Assembly: GCA_963573385.1 (NCBI GenBank)
Contig: CAUYLG010071685.1
Coordinates: forward strand, 49,441 to 113,440
Direction: 5' to 3'
Origin: Cacajao melanocephalus
Taxonomy: Eukaryota > Chordata > Mammalia > Primates > Pitheciidae
Length of the DNA stretch: 64,000 nucleotides
Shown piece by piece: positions 12,114 to 29,402 of this stretch. Position 1 is the first letter of the stretch, and each line of letters begins with the position of its first letter. The notes below the pieces were generated by a model. The model was not told where the DNA came from. It did no database searches and worked only from the letters and a program-made list of their open reading frames with translations. The translations under genes and the position numbers were made by a program.

Positions 12114-14610
12114 GACAGTGATTCTTCAGTGGAGCTTGGGTGTTTCTAAATCAGGGTAGCTTTTGCACTGTCTGTGAATTCTTTGCCCTTTGCATACTTA
12201 CCTGAGCAGTGACATGGTGATGTTGATGATAGTAGGGAGAGGTGCAAAGACAATAGCTCCTGGATTGCATGTCTTCCTGCTGTGTGTCTGGCATGATACT
12301 ACCGTGCTAGCCTTTCCTGTCCTGTAGCTTTCTTAGTGAACACATGCCAGGTGTGGCCTGGTTAGGTTTTGTGAATTTGTCTAGTCGAGTCTGAGTTGTT
12401 AGAGTAGTTCTTTTCAACTGATTGATTTGCTTGATGTGAGATCAAGGGGGTGAAAATCATACACAGCACATTTTTATCCTGTTTGTGTGAAAGATATTTT
12501 CCTCTTCTGGACCCTATCTGGAAGGAAGTATTTCTTAAACTTCTGGCTTCTTTTCTTTCATGACGTGGAGGTAAGATTTTGTCCTCACACTTTTCTGCTT
12601 CCCAAAATATCCCTCCCTGTTCTCATTAAGGTCTGACCACTCCTTCCTCTCATTTCATTTAATACTTATTCGTATCTAGAATTGTGTTGTAGGTACAATA
12701 GTAGGCACAAGTCATAGACATACTCTCATTTATTCCTGTGCATTTACAATAGAAGGCGTTGATAAAATGGAGCCCAGTGTCTTTATAGTTCCAGCTTTAT
12801 GCGTTTACAAACATTTCTTCTTTGCCTCCTCTTTTTCTTCTGCTGAAGAATAGTGAAGACAGTAGGGGAAAAGAAAGAAAACCACAAACAAAACCAAGAC
12901 CAGGGGATCTTAAATATTTTAAGAAGTTCTGGTTTGTATTTTGTTATTTTTACCTAGTCAGGTATTTTAAAGTAGTAATTGTGGATAGATAGCCCTGGAT
13001 TCGTTGTAAACATTTGCTGGATATTGACAAATTGAGTCTGTCATCTAAACTGTAGAATGGCTTAAGTGATTAGACATTCTATTTCAGTGACATTTTTCTG
13101 TTTTTCTGTATCATGTGTCTTGGAAAAGTTTGAAGTTCTTTGATGTTAATTTTGTAAGAATGTGTGTATGAAAATATTTTGACTGAATAGACTCTGGGCA
13201 ACAGTTCAGAATTTCATTGATTTGGCATATCTTCTCTGTAGCATTTGATAGCTTTTATCATGGCCTCCATACTATTATAATGGTAAAAATCTGTCCTTTA
13301 TAATGCCTGATATGTCTCCTAGGAATTGTCACTTCACAATATATAGGAGACATCAGGCACGAGTAGATATTTCAGAGGAAAAAATTAGAGTAATTGCAAC
13401 ATAAATGATGTTTTTTGTGAATAAGGTAGTGTTCTAGGTATGACATCCAGTAGTAAGCTGACACCACCAAGATACAAGGCACATCTTCAAACATTAGTGC
13501 CTGTACACAGAACATCAAGCACGCAGTAGCTTCCTCTGAGTATCTTGCTCTCTGAATTGAAATACAAACCAACTCTGGCTCTGAACATCCTACTTTAGTA
13601 TCAGCCCAGGGGTTCCTTCTTCCCTTTCTCTTGCCCCAACTTCTGAGTCTCTTTACCCTGCTTGGACTTTTTCTTTTTTCATAGCATTTATTATTGTAAT
13701 GTTACACTTACTAATCAAAATTCTGCTGAAATTTAAACTGTGAGAGGGCAGGGATCTTTGTTTTCTTTCCTGATACATTTTAGTAAGTTTTGTTCCCAGT
13801 GTTGGTGAATTAATAGTAACTTGATGTAAATGGTTAACTTTTAATGTTAACAATCTCTAGTAGAAAGGTTAATTACAGTTTGTTTTTTCTTCCTTCTACC
13901 TTTCTTTCTCCATCTCTTCTTTCCTCCTATAGTTCTGTTGTCTAATATAAGACAAATTTTACAATCATCCCAAAATAAAAAACTAAAACAACCTATTTAG
14001 TCTTAGAGGTAAACATAGACTTTAAATTACTTTTCTTCCCATTCTGTTAAAGGAGAGTCTAGCTTTCTTCATAGTTTGTATTTTCTGAGTAACTAATGCA
14101 TTTCTAATGGAGAGAGTTCATTTAGTGTGTAGAATCTTTGTTGCTGATTGAATCTTTGGTTGTTTTGATATTCAACTGATACTCAAAAAACGGAAAAGGT
14201 ATGAAACTGACAATTTTAAATGTAATTTTGTTTATAGATTTATTAACTTGTTTTTAAATATTACAAATACACAATTTACTTGTTTTTTCCTGTGTTTATC
14301 TGATTTTGATTTAGAATTGTTAGGAAATGTGAAAAGAAAACATATTTGACAGTAACATTTTCGTCGCTTACAGAAATGATTTTTGGTATCCAGATATCCT
14401 TATCATATAGAAAAGCTGACATACAAGCACATTTTCTGTTACTTTTTAAGGCAGGCATAACGTTTCTTCTCAGTCACTACTTGGTGAACATTAGCTAGTA
14501 TAACTTATGGTTAGTGTTTTCTCTTCCTTCCATTTGCTCTGGCAAAGAGGACGCATTTCCAGGGCCACCATCAGTTATCCCAATATTTCTATTGTCTCTT
14601 TGTTGTTTGC
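12114..14610. other. Mostly unique intron DNA
   Basis: No SINE or LINE recognised. Contains the hairpin at 13304-13359. Open frames at 13372-13572 and 13653-13853 (minus strand) are not protein-like. Confidence 0.45.
13304..13359. repeat. 56-nt imperfect inverted repeat (hairpin)
   Basis: Left arm tgcctgatatgtctccta pairs with right arm taggagacatcaggca apart from a 2-nt bulge. Inside, attgt and acaat extend the stem around a short loop (cacttc). It is not part of a repeat family I recognise, and it is about the size of a short microRNA precursor or a small palindromic transposon remnant. Confidence 0.85.
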
Positions 14611-14612
14611 AT

Positions 14613-14644
14613 TAAAAACAAACAAACAAACAAACAAACAAACA
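14613..14644. repeat. (AAAC)n microsatellite
   Basis: About eight AAAC units just left of the sense Alu at 14656. Confidence 0.95.
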
Positions 14645-14655
14645 GAAAACCTTCT

Positions 14656-14938
<283 letters not shown>

Positions 14939-15097
14939 CAACCACCTTTCCATTGGTATTTTTTAAACTCATGGAAATTCATAATTCAAACCATTTTTTT
15001 GCTTAGGGAATTGATTTTGTTTGTTGTCTTTTAATACTACACTATTCTTAACCCCTTTGCTCCCTTTTAAACTATACATGCAATTATAATTAACTGA

Positions 15098-15424
<327 letters not shown>

Positions 15425-15917
15425 TATTGGTATTATTATTATGTGAAAATGCCTTTAGGCATCTAATAGGATTTTAAATCCTAGTTTTATTTTCTTTACA
15501 GTAAGCCAGACACTATGTTGATACGTGTTAGCAGGCTATCTGATACTCTATACAGGTAAAGACACTGAGGGCTTATTTACAGGTTTTATGGTTATCATTT
15601 AAAAGAGCTGAGTTTTTGAACAGAGAACAGAAAACCCTTATTCTTTCCATTCTACCCCCACTGTCTTTTTAAGTTTCTGAAGATGGCAGAGGAATGTTGA
15701 AGTTTAATACTCTTAATTTTCTTATTGAACTTTGTTATTATATATAGTGCCACATAAGATACTGTGTTTGAATTCCTTAGAAAATTTCCTTTTCGTAGAA
15801 TGGTTTTTACTTGGTCTGTTAATTTATTTGATTTAAAACAACTTTACCTCATTTTTCCTAAAAGCTTCCTTGTTTTATCCTGGATCTACAGAAATTTAGA
15901 GGCTGTGGGAATTGCTT

Positions 15918-16125
15918 CAGGGTCAAGAAACTATGACTTTTGGACCATATCTGGTGTGTTACCTCTTTTTTTTTTTTTTTTTTGAATAAAGTTTTATTGG
16001 AAAGAATAATGTATTATCTGTGGCTACTTTGCTCTATAATAGCAAAGTAATGACAGAGACCAAATGACCTGCAAAGTAAAAAAAAAGTGTATCTACTGGC
16101 CATGGTTTAACAACTCCTAGACCGT
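15918..16125 (+). mobile_element. hAT/Charlie-type MITE copy
   Basis: The order ggaccatatctgg, aataaagttttattgga, tgtggctactttgct, acctgcaaagta, tactggccatggtttaacaa matches a common nonautonomous hAT element. Its partial relatives are at 52296-52361 and 59958-60290. A T run interrupts it at 15967-15984. The family name is not certain. Confidence 0.65.
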
Positions 16126-17260
16126 TGCATGCCAGTGGCTGAGAAGTAAGATGGAGTAGTTGTATTCAGATAATCTCAGTTGGTGTTTTTTAATTATAAC
16201 TTGGGTGGTAGGCAGACAGGAGTAATTTTCTATATTGGGTGTGTGTGTGTGTGTGTGTGTAAATTAAGGTGGTATCCTTTCATGATCCCCAGATGGTGTC
16301 TCTATGTGTGTGAGAACCGGAAGTGGTTCCTGAATGGGTCAGGCAGATAACACAGCTTGTGTTTGCTGTTTTAAATGTATCATTGTAAGTTTGGTGAACA
16401 AGTTAAATTGAAAGCATTTTGGCAAACCAACATTGGAGGAGAACTTGGCATTCTCTACAGTTAAGAATATTCCACTAAAAAACATACAACCTTCATTTCA
16501 TAAAGGAATGTATTTCTGGCAGCGGTTTTGATTGGAATGTGGTAGTTAAATGAACAATTTGTTTTAATTTACTGAAGGAAAAGCATTTGCCGATATTGTC
16601 TAGATTATGCCAACTTTCAAAATGTGAAATCAGAGAACCAATTTTAAAGCCTTTTTTCATGTGAATCTGTAAGGAAATGCTTGTAGTAAGGACGCACCAG
16701 AGTGACACTTTGAGTTCATCAGTAGTGGATAAATAGAAACATAACATTTCAGAATTCTGAACCTAATGTCTAGTTTAATGTAAGCACATACTTTTTTCTT
16801 TGTGTCCAAAGCACTTCAGAATGACAATTGTCAGTTTTATTTTTTTTAAAGAGGCCCTTTGCATTTTATTACAAAGTAAAAATTGAAGATGTTTAGTTGT
16901 GAAGTGCATTTGAAGAACTGCTTCACTGAGAGGGTGTTTATTGTCACTGTGATGAAGTTATGCTAGTCAGGATACTATGTTTGGGCATACTCCAAATCTG
17001 TTGTAATTTAAAAGTTTTCTAAATGATAAATTTCTTCTTAAGTAGTAATGCTGTTGTGTTAACTCACAAAAGACATAATGTAACTGGACTCGATAGCCTT
17101 AGTAGCACACAGGACAGCAGAATCTGAATGGACAGTTTGTGTCCTGGGTACACAGGCAGGGGAGAAGTGGGTACTGAAATCCAGGCCAAGCTGCTTCCTT
17201 GTTGTGGGACTGTCTTCCCAGAGGAAGGAACTTCTTTTATAACCATTTATTTATATTATC
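16126..17260. other. Unique intron DNA with a (GT)n run
   Basis: (GT)11 at 16239-16260. Otherwise no recognised element; the minus-strand frame at 16493-16747 lacks protein features. Confidence 0.45.
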
Positions 17261-17261
17261 G

Positions 17262-17460
17262 AGTATATATTACATCTCAGTCCTATACTAGGCACTGATT
17301 AGCAGTTTTTAAATGTTAAGTTATTCCACTCCCCTAACATATTTCACAGATGAAAAAGCCAAGGCACTGAGAGGGTTAAGGTGACTAGCTACTAACAGTC
17401 AGAACCAGGGAGTCCAGACCCACCTGTGTGGCTCCAGATTCCAGGTTCTTAGCCCCCGAT
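17262..17460 (+). mobile_element. MIR SINE relic
   Basis: tcctatactaggcactgatt, catatttcacagatgaaaaa, aaggcactgagagggttaag and cagaaccagggagtccagac occur in MIR order. Confidence 0.8.
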
Positions 17461-18136
17461 ACGTTGCGGCTTCCTTTTTGTAATTTATTCTGCTGGAGTC
17501 TAATTTGCACAAAGGAATTACTACAGATGCTCGTGCTGTCCCTGATAGCACACTTGAGTGCTAAGTTAGAAAGGATGGGGCACACATAGAACAAACTTGA
17601 GATCATTTGCCTAAGTGCCCACTAGAACTTGATGAATCACATATCCAGGTTTTGTTCAGACCTTGTCATTGATTTATGCGATGCTGTTCCCTTATATCGA
17701 TTAGGAAAAAAATACCTTTTTATAATTTCTACCTACTACTTAAAATTTTTGCACACATAGCTGAGGCTCATTTGGTCTTTGTGTCTCTCTATCTCTATGT
17801 AGAAATCAACTGTGGTCCTTCTATGTCTCCTTTTATACATTTTTTTCCTTTTTTTGTTATTCTGTTTTGTAGTCTTTTTTGCCTCTTTCTATTGTTTATG
17901 GTGTCATTATCATTGTCCTTTTCATTTTTGGGAGACAGATTGAGTTGATTTTTTGTCATCATTAATCTTAAAATTAGATTAATAAAGCACTTAATTTAGT
18001 CTGATGCAGTATTAACATATTTCTCCCTCTAGTTCTGAACATCACTCACTTTGCAATCTAATATTTGAATGAAGTGACCCCCTGCCTTAGATTAATAATT
18101 AGAACCCAACTAGTAAAATTTTCCATCTTGTCTCCT
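17461..18136. other. Unassigned intron DNA
   Basis: AT-rich; a T/C-rich stretch around 17820-17930. No element or gene recognised. Confidence 0.4.
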
Positions 18137-18160
18137 CCCCTGCCGCCCCCACCCCCACCC
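18137..18160 (-). other. G-quadruplex candidate on the minus strand
   Basis: The + strand has C4, C5, C5 and C3 runs with short spacers, immediately left of the compound microsatellite. Confidence 0.6.
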
Positions 18161-18216
18161 AGTGGTTCTCAACCCCCATTGGAATCACACACAACACACA
18201 CACACACACACACACA

Positions 18217-18263
<47 letters not shown>

Positions 18264-18325
18264 ACACACATACACACACACACTCTGACACCCATACACC
18301 CAGTGGTTCTCAACCCCCATTGGAA

Positions 18326-18369
<44 letters not shown>

Positions 18370-18480
18370 TCTGACACCCATACACCCAGTGGTTCTCAAC
18401 CCCCATTGGAGCCCCCTGGGGTGGGTGAGGGGGGGAGGATTTTAAATGCAAGTGGTGTGGGTCCTACCCTATAGCAATTA
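18160..18480 (+). repeat. Compound (CA)n/(CT)n locus with three copies of an hAT terminal repeat
   Basis: The 24-bp word beginning cagtggttctcaaccccc, the end of a MER5A-like hAT MITE, occurs at 18160, 18301 and 18387. The spacers are CA/CT repeat, plus a tctgacacccatacac block before copies 2 and 3. Only the last copy continues into MITE body (gagccccctggggtgggtga onward). The 126-codon + strand frame and the 92-codon opposite frame here are translated repeat. Confidence 0.9.
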
Positions 18481-18489
18481 CATCTGAGT

Positions 18490-20258
<1,769 letters not shown>

Positions 20259-22340
20259 ATTTTTCTCTTAATTCCTGGGATAACTTTCCCAAATTCTGTA
20301 CATAAAATTTTTTTTTAACTTTATTAAGGATACCAGATATACTTCCTTGAACTTGTTACTGACCACTAAGTTCTAGATTAGAGTATGTTGCTACCTTAAA
20401 TAACAGGTAAGTTTGTATTGTGTTTGTACCTTTTTCTAGGAAAAGGGTCCGTTATGTTTGTTAGCTTTTCAAAGTCATCTACAAATTACATAAATTTACT
20501 TTTAGAGATTGCAGTGTAGTATTTTTGAAGAGCAGTTAAAATATATCGTTTGCTGTTCGCTAGAATTTTTGTATCTTAAAAAAAATCTTTCTAATCATGT
20601 GTAGGTGGCAGATCTTAGAAGATGTCTGCTAAGTCAGCAGTGCCTTTGATGCTGAAAGCCTTATCTAAAACTAATACTTCATTTACTTTAGATAAAGTGC
20701 TCTGAAATACATTTTTGGAAGCAAAGTTTTTTGTTTGGAGACAACACACAAGGCCTACAAACATTTGTTTTATTATAAGAAGTAGAGCAAATGGATTTAG
20801 TTTGTATAATACACAAACGAGGTGACAGTTTTTACACTAATGATGTGATTGATCTTGTAGTTGAGTTTTTTGTTAATGTTGGAAGATCAGCCTTTATTGG
20901 TCACCTTCTGGAAGTGATACTAAAACTGTTGGTATAACCAGGTTCTCCCAGGCATTTTCAACATTACAATCCACTGTTGAGTTTTTCCTTCCTTGTTTGC
21001 ACTGTAATTCAGTCTCTATTGCATTTTATTTTCAAATATGTATATATTCATTCCTCAGTATCTAGATATTATAAGATTTTATCAACATGTATATCTTAAG
21101 TGTATATATTCAAAGCACTATTCTTAGTTCTATTGAGCCGGGGGACAGCAAGATGATTAAATCAGTCCCTGGTCTCTGGAAGTTTGAATGGAGAGGCATG
21201 ATAAAAGAATACTGCACTATGCAGTTGTGGGAAGGGAGATGTGTTAAGTTGGGGTTCATTTCTCTCTCTGGATAGGAGGTCGGGCAGTTAATGGAGGAAG
21301 CTGACTGGGCTGAACTTTGAAGAAAGGATAGGGAGATTTGTGAGCAGACCATAGTCGGAAGGACGTTTCTGGTGAGGAATGAGGAGTGTCATGGCAGCCA
21401 AAGAGTGCAGACAGCAGAGAGTCACAGTGATCCGCTGTGGTGAGAGTAGAGAGTGTTGAGTAGGAGTGGAAATGCAGATAGACAGGATACACATGACTTT
21501 GTGTTTTGAACTTGAATTCCTTTAATACAAATAGTTTTTTAATATACATTGTCAGACTATCTTAAATGCACCTTAAGTTTTGTAATTCCTTTGTAAAGTA
21601 TGTCACTATATCTTTTAAAATTTAGATATTGATTTTAATTACATGATGTGTTTTATAAATGTACTGGACAATGGCTACGACATAGGTGGTAAATGAGTTG
21701 ACTAGGAAAACATCTAAGAAATCAAAAATATGGCCCTGCATATGTTTCTAGAAATTCCTCAATTTTCCAGATGAAATTGTATGTACAATTGGTATACCAC
21801 TTTTCACATATTTATTCACTCTTCAAATCCTAGAATCAAATACTTTTTAACCATGTCATCAATTATTAAATCCCTATTGTGGTGTTTCTCCTTAAGAACC
21901 TGTAGTATTAATAGGAAAAGTAACTGAATGAATGAAGACAAAGGTAGAGAAAAGGTAATTTGTGAACACTGAGATTAGATACATCTATGAGGGTGGTGAG
22001 AGACTCACGACCGAACAGTTAGAAGAAGCAGCAGGCAGAGGAAGAAAACTCAAATGATTTAATTTAGCATTCTTTAAAGGTAGATGTATGTGAGTTTGTG
22101 TGTTATATGTGTACCATACCATATTTATTTATGTTCGTTTCAAAGTAAAAAACAATTCTAATGGTTAACACGGGTTAATTTATAGCCTCATTTGGCTCTA
22201 GTGTAAGAGAGTCATGTGTAACATATGGTACCTAATGCTGTTTGGAGGAAAAGTGGAGATGGCACAAAGCACCAGTGATACATCCGTTCATTCTGTTTCC
22301 TGGAATTGCAGTTATTTCAGCTTAGTACTATAAGTTGACT
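20259..22340. other. Apparently unique intron DNA
   Basis: Overlapping frames at 21087-21549 on both strands are not protein-like. No repeat family recognised. Confidence 0.45.
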
Positions 22341-22708
22341 TGTTGTCTTAGTCCATTTTCTGTGGTTGTAACAGAATACCATAGACTGGGTAATTTATAA
22401 TGAAATTTGTTTCTTACAGTTCTAGAGGCTGGAAAGTCCAGGCTTGAGAGGCCACATCTGGGAAGGGCCTTCTTACGGCTTTTATAACATGTTGGAGGGC
22501 TTCACATGGCAAGAAGGGAAGAGCGAGTCAGCTCAGGTCCCTCTTGTTCTTCTTACAAAGTTTTCATCTTATCGTGGGGGCTATACCCTGATGACCTTTC
22601 CTAATACTAATTCCTCTCAAAGGCCCCACCTCCAAATGCGGTCGACATTTGAATTTGGGGATTAAGTCTCCAACACATGAAATGTGAGGGACACAATTAA
22701 AACAGCAT
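22341..22708 (-). mobile_element. MaLR-type solo LTR (MST/THE1/MLT1 group), antisense
   Basis: tgttgtcttagtccattttc, taccatagactgggtaattt, cttacagttctagaggctgg, gccccacctccaaatgcggt and a gggacacaattaaaacag end are the reverse complement of a mammalian-apparent LTR. About 370 bp, with no internal sequence beside it, so a solo LTR. The 73-codon frame at 22444-22665 is incidental. Confidence 0.85.
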
Positions 22709-23130
22709 GTATTCACTTATGTTACATAGATTTGTAAATTTTACTGTCCAGTTTTAACCAAGTCTCACCAAACAGTCTGTCTCAAGACTTAATCTTGCAG
22801 AGAAATTGCATCTAAAACCAAGATAGGATTAAGAAACAAGAAAATGGCAGAGCCAATACTTAAACTATGAGAATGAACTCTTCACTTGCTATGATCTAAT
22901 CATTTTATAAATGTCTGAAAAAATCAGCGATTATCAACAAAGATGTTTGAAATGTAGATTATTCACTACTGGTATTGATGAGCTTTGCTCTACGATTAAG
23001 TTGTACCTTAAGGTATTAGTTAATGGTGTAAAACTATCATTATTAGGACATTAAGGATCTAGAATGTTATGAACAAAAATATTATAGTACCGTAAATAAA
23101 TATTTATCTGGCTTTTGCTTACGTTGGGTG
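22709..23130. other. Unassigned intron DNA
   Basis: Nothing recognised. Confidence 0.4.
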
Positions 23131-23422
23131 TGTTTTTTGTTTGAGACAGAGTCTCACTCTGATCACACAGACTGGAATGCGGTGGCACCGTCTCAGCTCA
23201 CTGCAACCTCTGCCTCCTAGGCTCACGTGACCTTCATGCGCCAGCCTCCTGAGTAGCTGGGACCACAGAAGTACGCCACCATGCCTGGTTAATTTTTTGT
23301 ATTTTTGGCAGAGACAGGGTTTCACCATGCTGCCCAGGCTGGTCTCGAACTCCTGAGCTCAGGCGGCCTGCCTTGGCCTCCCAAATTGCTGGAATTACAG
23401 GCATGAGTCACTGTGCCTGGCC
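23131..23422 (-). mobile_element. Alu, antisense, full length
   Basis: tttgagacagagtctcactc to gcatgagtcactgtgcctgg. About 1.1 kb upstream of the noncoding exon. Confidence 0.93.
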
Positions 23423-24541
23423 ACTTGTGTTTTAAAATACGCTTTGTTTAGTAGTAGTATTTTATTATTATTTATAAATAAATTGAATGCATGTATGCCA
23501 AAAATTTTTCTGTGACAAAAGTGCTCTGTTGATTTTTGGATAACAAGCAGCCTTGTATAACTTTAACTCAAAAGTTGACAAAAACTTCATACTGAAATAA
23601 TTGATGTTCCTAACAAATGACCTTGAGTAAACAGAGCCTAGTGGTATGTAGTCATGGTGTCTAAAGAGCATTTCCTCAGTCTGTGCTAGAAAGGATCTAC
23701 CAACTAGCTCCCAAGTGCCTCTAGGCAACGTGCCCTAGGGGCTCACACCCATGTCATGTTCTTTGAAGCACAAGAGATTGGTGGGATAGTGTGTGTGGCA
23801 TAATCACCATTTACTTAGTTATCTTTTTAGTGTTCACTTACTTCACCTAGTTGGTGCAGGAGCTAAACCTCCCATAGATCACATGGTAAACTCCTTTCTG
23901 TAGCATCAGCTTGATTTTACCTTTTACAAAATTGTACTCCATGGTGGAAACTGCACTGGTCGGTGTCTCAAGAGTCTCCTCTGATACAGTATGTGAAGTA
24001 TAACTTTTATATCTACACAAAGGGTTTGTGGAATATAATGTGCCCTGACTTAGTAATTCAGGAAACTGGATAAGCCCTACAAAATGTAAAGTCTAAAGAG
24101 ATCAAAGTTAGTAAGTTTTGATTGAAATTCTTTCTAATCCAATGATATATTTCTCTTTATTATTAAACAGAATGTAGAATGCAAGTTTATGTCATTCTTT
24201 GTGGCCCATTATCATAGATTACGAACATACTAATTGGACCCTAATCCAGTAGTATTTACCCAAGTTGAGCTGAATGGTGGTGAGACCACTTATGTGCGGA
24301 TTAATCTCTTCGAGTCTCATGTTGTTCTCTGTGTCATCCTCTTATGAACGTTCTCAAGACTTGCCAAGTATTAAGCACTCAAAAGTTGCTGCTGTTGTAT
24401 ATAACGATTACTTGGGGGAAAAAGAAATTCACTGATGGGGACCTTAAAGAATATTTCAAACATGTGACATTTGGTTTGGAAAATCTTTTAAACGGAATTT
24501 GTTTTAGGGCACATTGAATACTTTACTTTCCTTTTCCTCAG
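23423..24541. other. Unique intron DNA leading to the exon acceptor
   Basis: No transposable element recognised; ends in the pyrimidine-rich acceptor. Confidence 0.45.
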
Positions 24542-24617
24542 CATCAACAACAGCAACTTGTGATTGGCGGTGACCGGATATTCAGTTGCACATCCCCTCA
24601 TCAATGCACTGCCAATG
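24542..24617 (+). other. TBL1XR1: Probable noncoding 5' UTR exon of TBL1XR1
   Basis: A 76-nt segment bounded by a pyrimidine-rich acceptor (ctttccttttcctcag, ending 24541) and a consensus-like donor (gtaaga from 24618). It is richer in C and CpG than the flanking intron. It has no ATG until 24604 and then two overlapping ones (24604 and 24615), neither leading into the TBL1XR1 frame, so it would be untranslated leader. It lies 36.3 kb upstream of the start-codon exon on the same strand. The sequence agrees with my memory of the TBL1XR1 leader, but this was not checked against an mRNA. Alternative: an exon of an alternative isoform or of a separate noncoding transcript. Confidence 0.75.
24604..24617 (+). 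promoter_or_regulatory. TBL1XR1: Start of two upstream ORFs that cross the exon junction
   Basis: Assuming 24617 is spliced to 60947, the ATG at 24604 opens an 18-codon frame (MHCQWVISCVVTSWFKWE) ending at TAA 60987-60989, 2 nt before the main ATG. The ATG at 24615-24617 opens an 11-codon frame (MGYILCCDLMV) ending at TAA 60977-60979, 12 nt before the main ATG. Both starts have a pyrimidine at -3, so leaky scanning is expected. The direct junction is inferred; an intervening exon would change both frames. Confidence 0.5.
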
Positions 24618-24840
24618 GTAAGACTCTCCAACTCCCAGTGTCAGAGTGTTTCGTATTCTCTTGTTTTTAGAACCATTTGAGAATTTTCATAGATTGTCAC
24701 AATTTGACAAAATACATGTGTTCCCAAGCTATGTAAGTGAGCTTTAAAAAAAAAAAGATACATGTAGTTTAAAGTACCTAAAATGACTTGAATTTTTTTT
24801 TTAAATTGCTACTTTTGAAAATTTCTATTTTATTTTATTT

Positions 24841-27642
<2,802 letters not shown>

Positions 27643-27764
27643 AATCATGATTTATAGCTGCTTTCCTATATAAAATGTTTTGTACTACTTTTTGTAATTA
27701 TCTCATATTGCATTATTAGGGCCCATTGGCCAGCAGGTGTACGTTATTATTTTGACTTTTTATT

Positions 27765-27837
27765 TACTTACGTTTTGAGACCATCTTACCCTGTTCCCCA
27801 GGCTGAAGTGCAGTGGCTTGATCTGGGCTCACTGCAA
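27765..27837 (-). mobile_element. Truncated Alu fragment, antisense
   Basis: ttttgagaccatcttaccct, gcagtggcttgatctgggct and cactgcaa, then an abrupt switch to L1 sequence. Only the 3' part of an Alu right arm remains. Confidence 0.7.
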
Positions 27838-28087
27838 AATGGAAACTGTTTACCCATTAAACAGCACCCCTGTCCTCTGGCAACAACTCTTTTTTTTCTG
27901 TTTCTGTGAGTTCGCTAGATACCTCACATAGGTAGCACCATACAGTATTTGTCTTTTTGAGATCGGCTGCTTTTATTTAACATAATGTCCTCATGGTTCT
28001 TCTGTATTGTAGCCTGTGACATTATTTCCTTGTTTTTTTAAAGGCAGAATGAGATATCATTGTATGTACATACCATATTTTCTTTAT
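27838..28087 (-). mobile_element. Old L1 (L1M type), antisense, left part
   Basis: ttacccattaaacagcaccc, ggcaacaactc, tagcaccatacagtatttgt and taacataatgtcctcatggt match the L1M 3' region in reverse. Interrupted at the target word 28070-28087; it resumes at 30415. Confidence 0.85.
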
Positions 28088-28232
28088 TTTTAAATTTTTT
28101 ATTTCAGTAGGTTTTTTGGGATTAGGTGGTGGCTGGTTACACGGATAAGTGCGTTAGTGGTGATTTCTGGGATTTGGATGCACTCATCACCCGAGCAGTG
28201 TACTCTGTACCCAGTGTGTAGTCTTTCTCTCT

Positions 28233-28710
28233 CTAACCCCCACCCTTTCGCCTGAGTCCACAGAGTCTATTGTGTATTCTTAGCTGCCAGTTACGAGTGA
28301 GAACATGCAATATTACTGTTTTCCGTTCCTGAGTTACTTCACTTAGAATAATGGTCTCTAATTCCATCCAGGTTGCTATAAATGCTGTTACTCCATTCGT
28401 TTTTATGAGTGAGTAGTTTTCCATGGTGTATATACATATACCACAATTTCTTTATCCACTTGTTGACTGATGGGCATTTGGGCTGGTTCCATAGTTTTGC
28501 TGTTGCAAATTATGCTGCTATAAACATGCGTATGCAAGTATCTTTTTCATGTAATGACTTCTTTTCCTCTGGATAGATACCCAGTAGTGGGATTACTGGA
28601 TCGGATGGTAGTTTTAGTTCTTCAAGGAGTCTCCATAATGTTTTCCATAGTGGTCGTACTAGTTTGCATTCCCACCAGCAGTGTAAGTGGTCCCTTTTCA
28701 CCGCATCCAC
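28233..28710 (-). pseudogene. Decayed L1 ORF2 C-terminal fragment
   Basis: Two open pieces in different frames carry recognisable ORF2 C-terminal motifs (WWECKLV, PLWKTLWRLL, KDTCIRMFIAA, then TWMELETIILSE). The frame breaks between them and the stops beyond show it is non-functional. Confidence 0.85.
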
Positions 28711-29402
28711 GCCAACATCTATTATTTTTTCATTTGTTGATTATAGCCATTCTTGCCAGGAGTAGGGTGGCATCACATTGTGGTTTTGATTTGCATTTCC
28801 CGCATCATTAGTGATACTGAGTAGTTTTTCATGTTTGTTGGTTATTTGTGTATTTTCTTTTGAGAACTGTCTATTCATGTCCTCAGCCCACTTTTTTAGG
28901 GGATTATTTTTTTCTTGCTGTTTGAGTTCCTTATAGGTTCTGGATATTAGTCCTTTGTCAGATGTATAGATTCTGGAGATTTTTCTCCTATTCTGTGGTT
29001 GTCTGTTTACTCTGCTGATTGTTTCTTCTGTGCAGAAGCTTTTTAGTTAATGAAGTTCCATCTTAATTTATCTTTGTGTTTGTTGCATTTGCTTTGAGGT
29101 TCTTGGTCATGAAGTCTTTGCCCAAGCTAGTGTCTAAAAGGGTTTTTCCAGTGTTATCTTCTAGAATTTTTATGGTTTCAGGTCTGTTTAACTCTTTGAT
29201 CTATCTTGAGTTGATTTTTGTATAAGGTGAGAGATGAGGATCCAGTTTCATTCTTCTGCATGTGGGTTGCCAGTTATCCCAGCACCATCTGTTTGAATAG
29301 AGTCTCCTATCCCCATTTTTATGTTTTTGTTAGCTTTGTCGAAGATTAGTTGGCTGTATTTGGCTTTATTTCTGGGTTCTCTCTTCCATTGGTCTATGTG
29401 CC

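Noticed and set aside
18065..18445. 126-codon open frame, the longest in the window, with a 92-codon frame opposite
   Set aside because: Entirely translated CA/CT microsatellite and transposon end; Thr-His and Ser-Leu runs, no protein character.
28233..28710. Possible functional L1 reverse transcriptase
   Set aside because: Only C-terminal pieces of ORF2 in shifted frames; the element is 5'-truncated and decayed.
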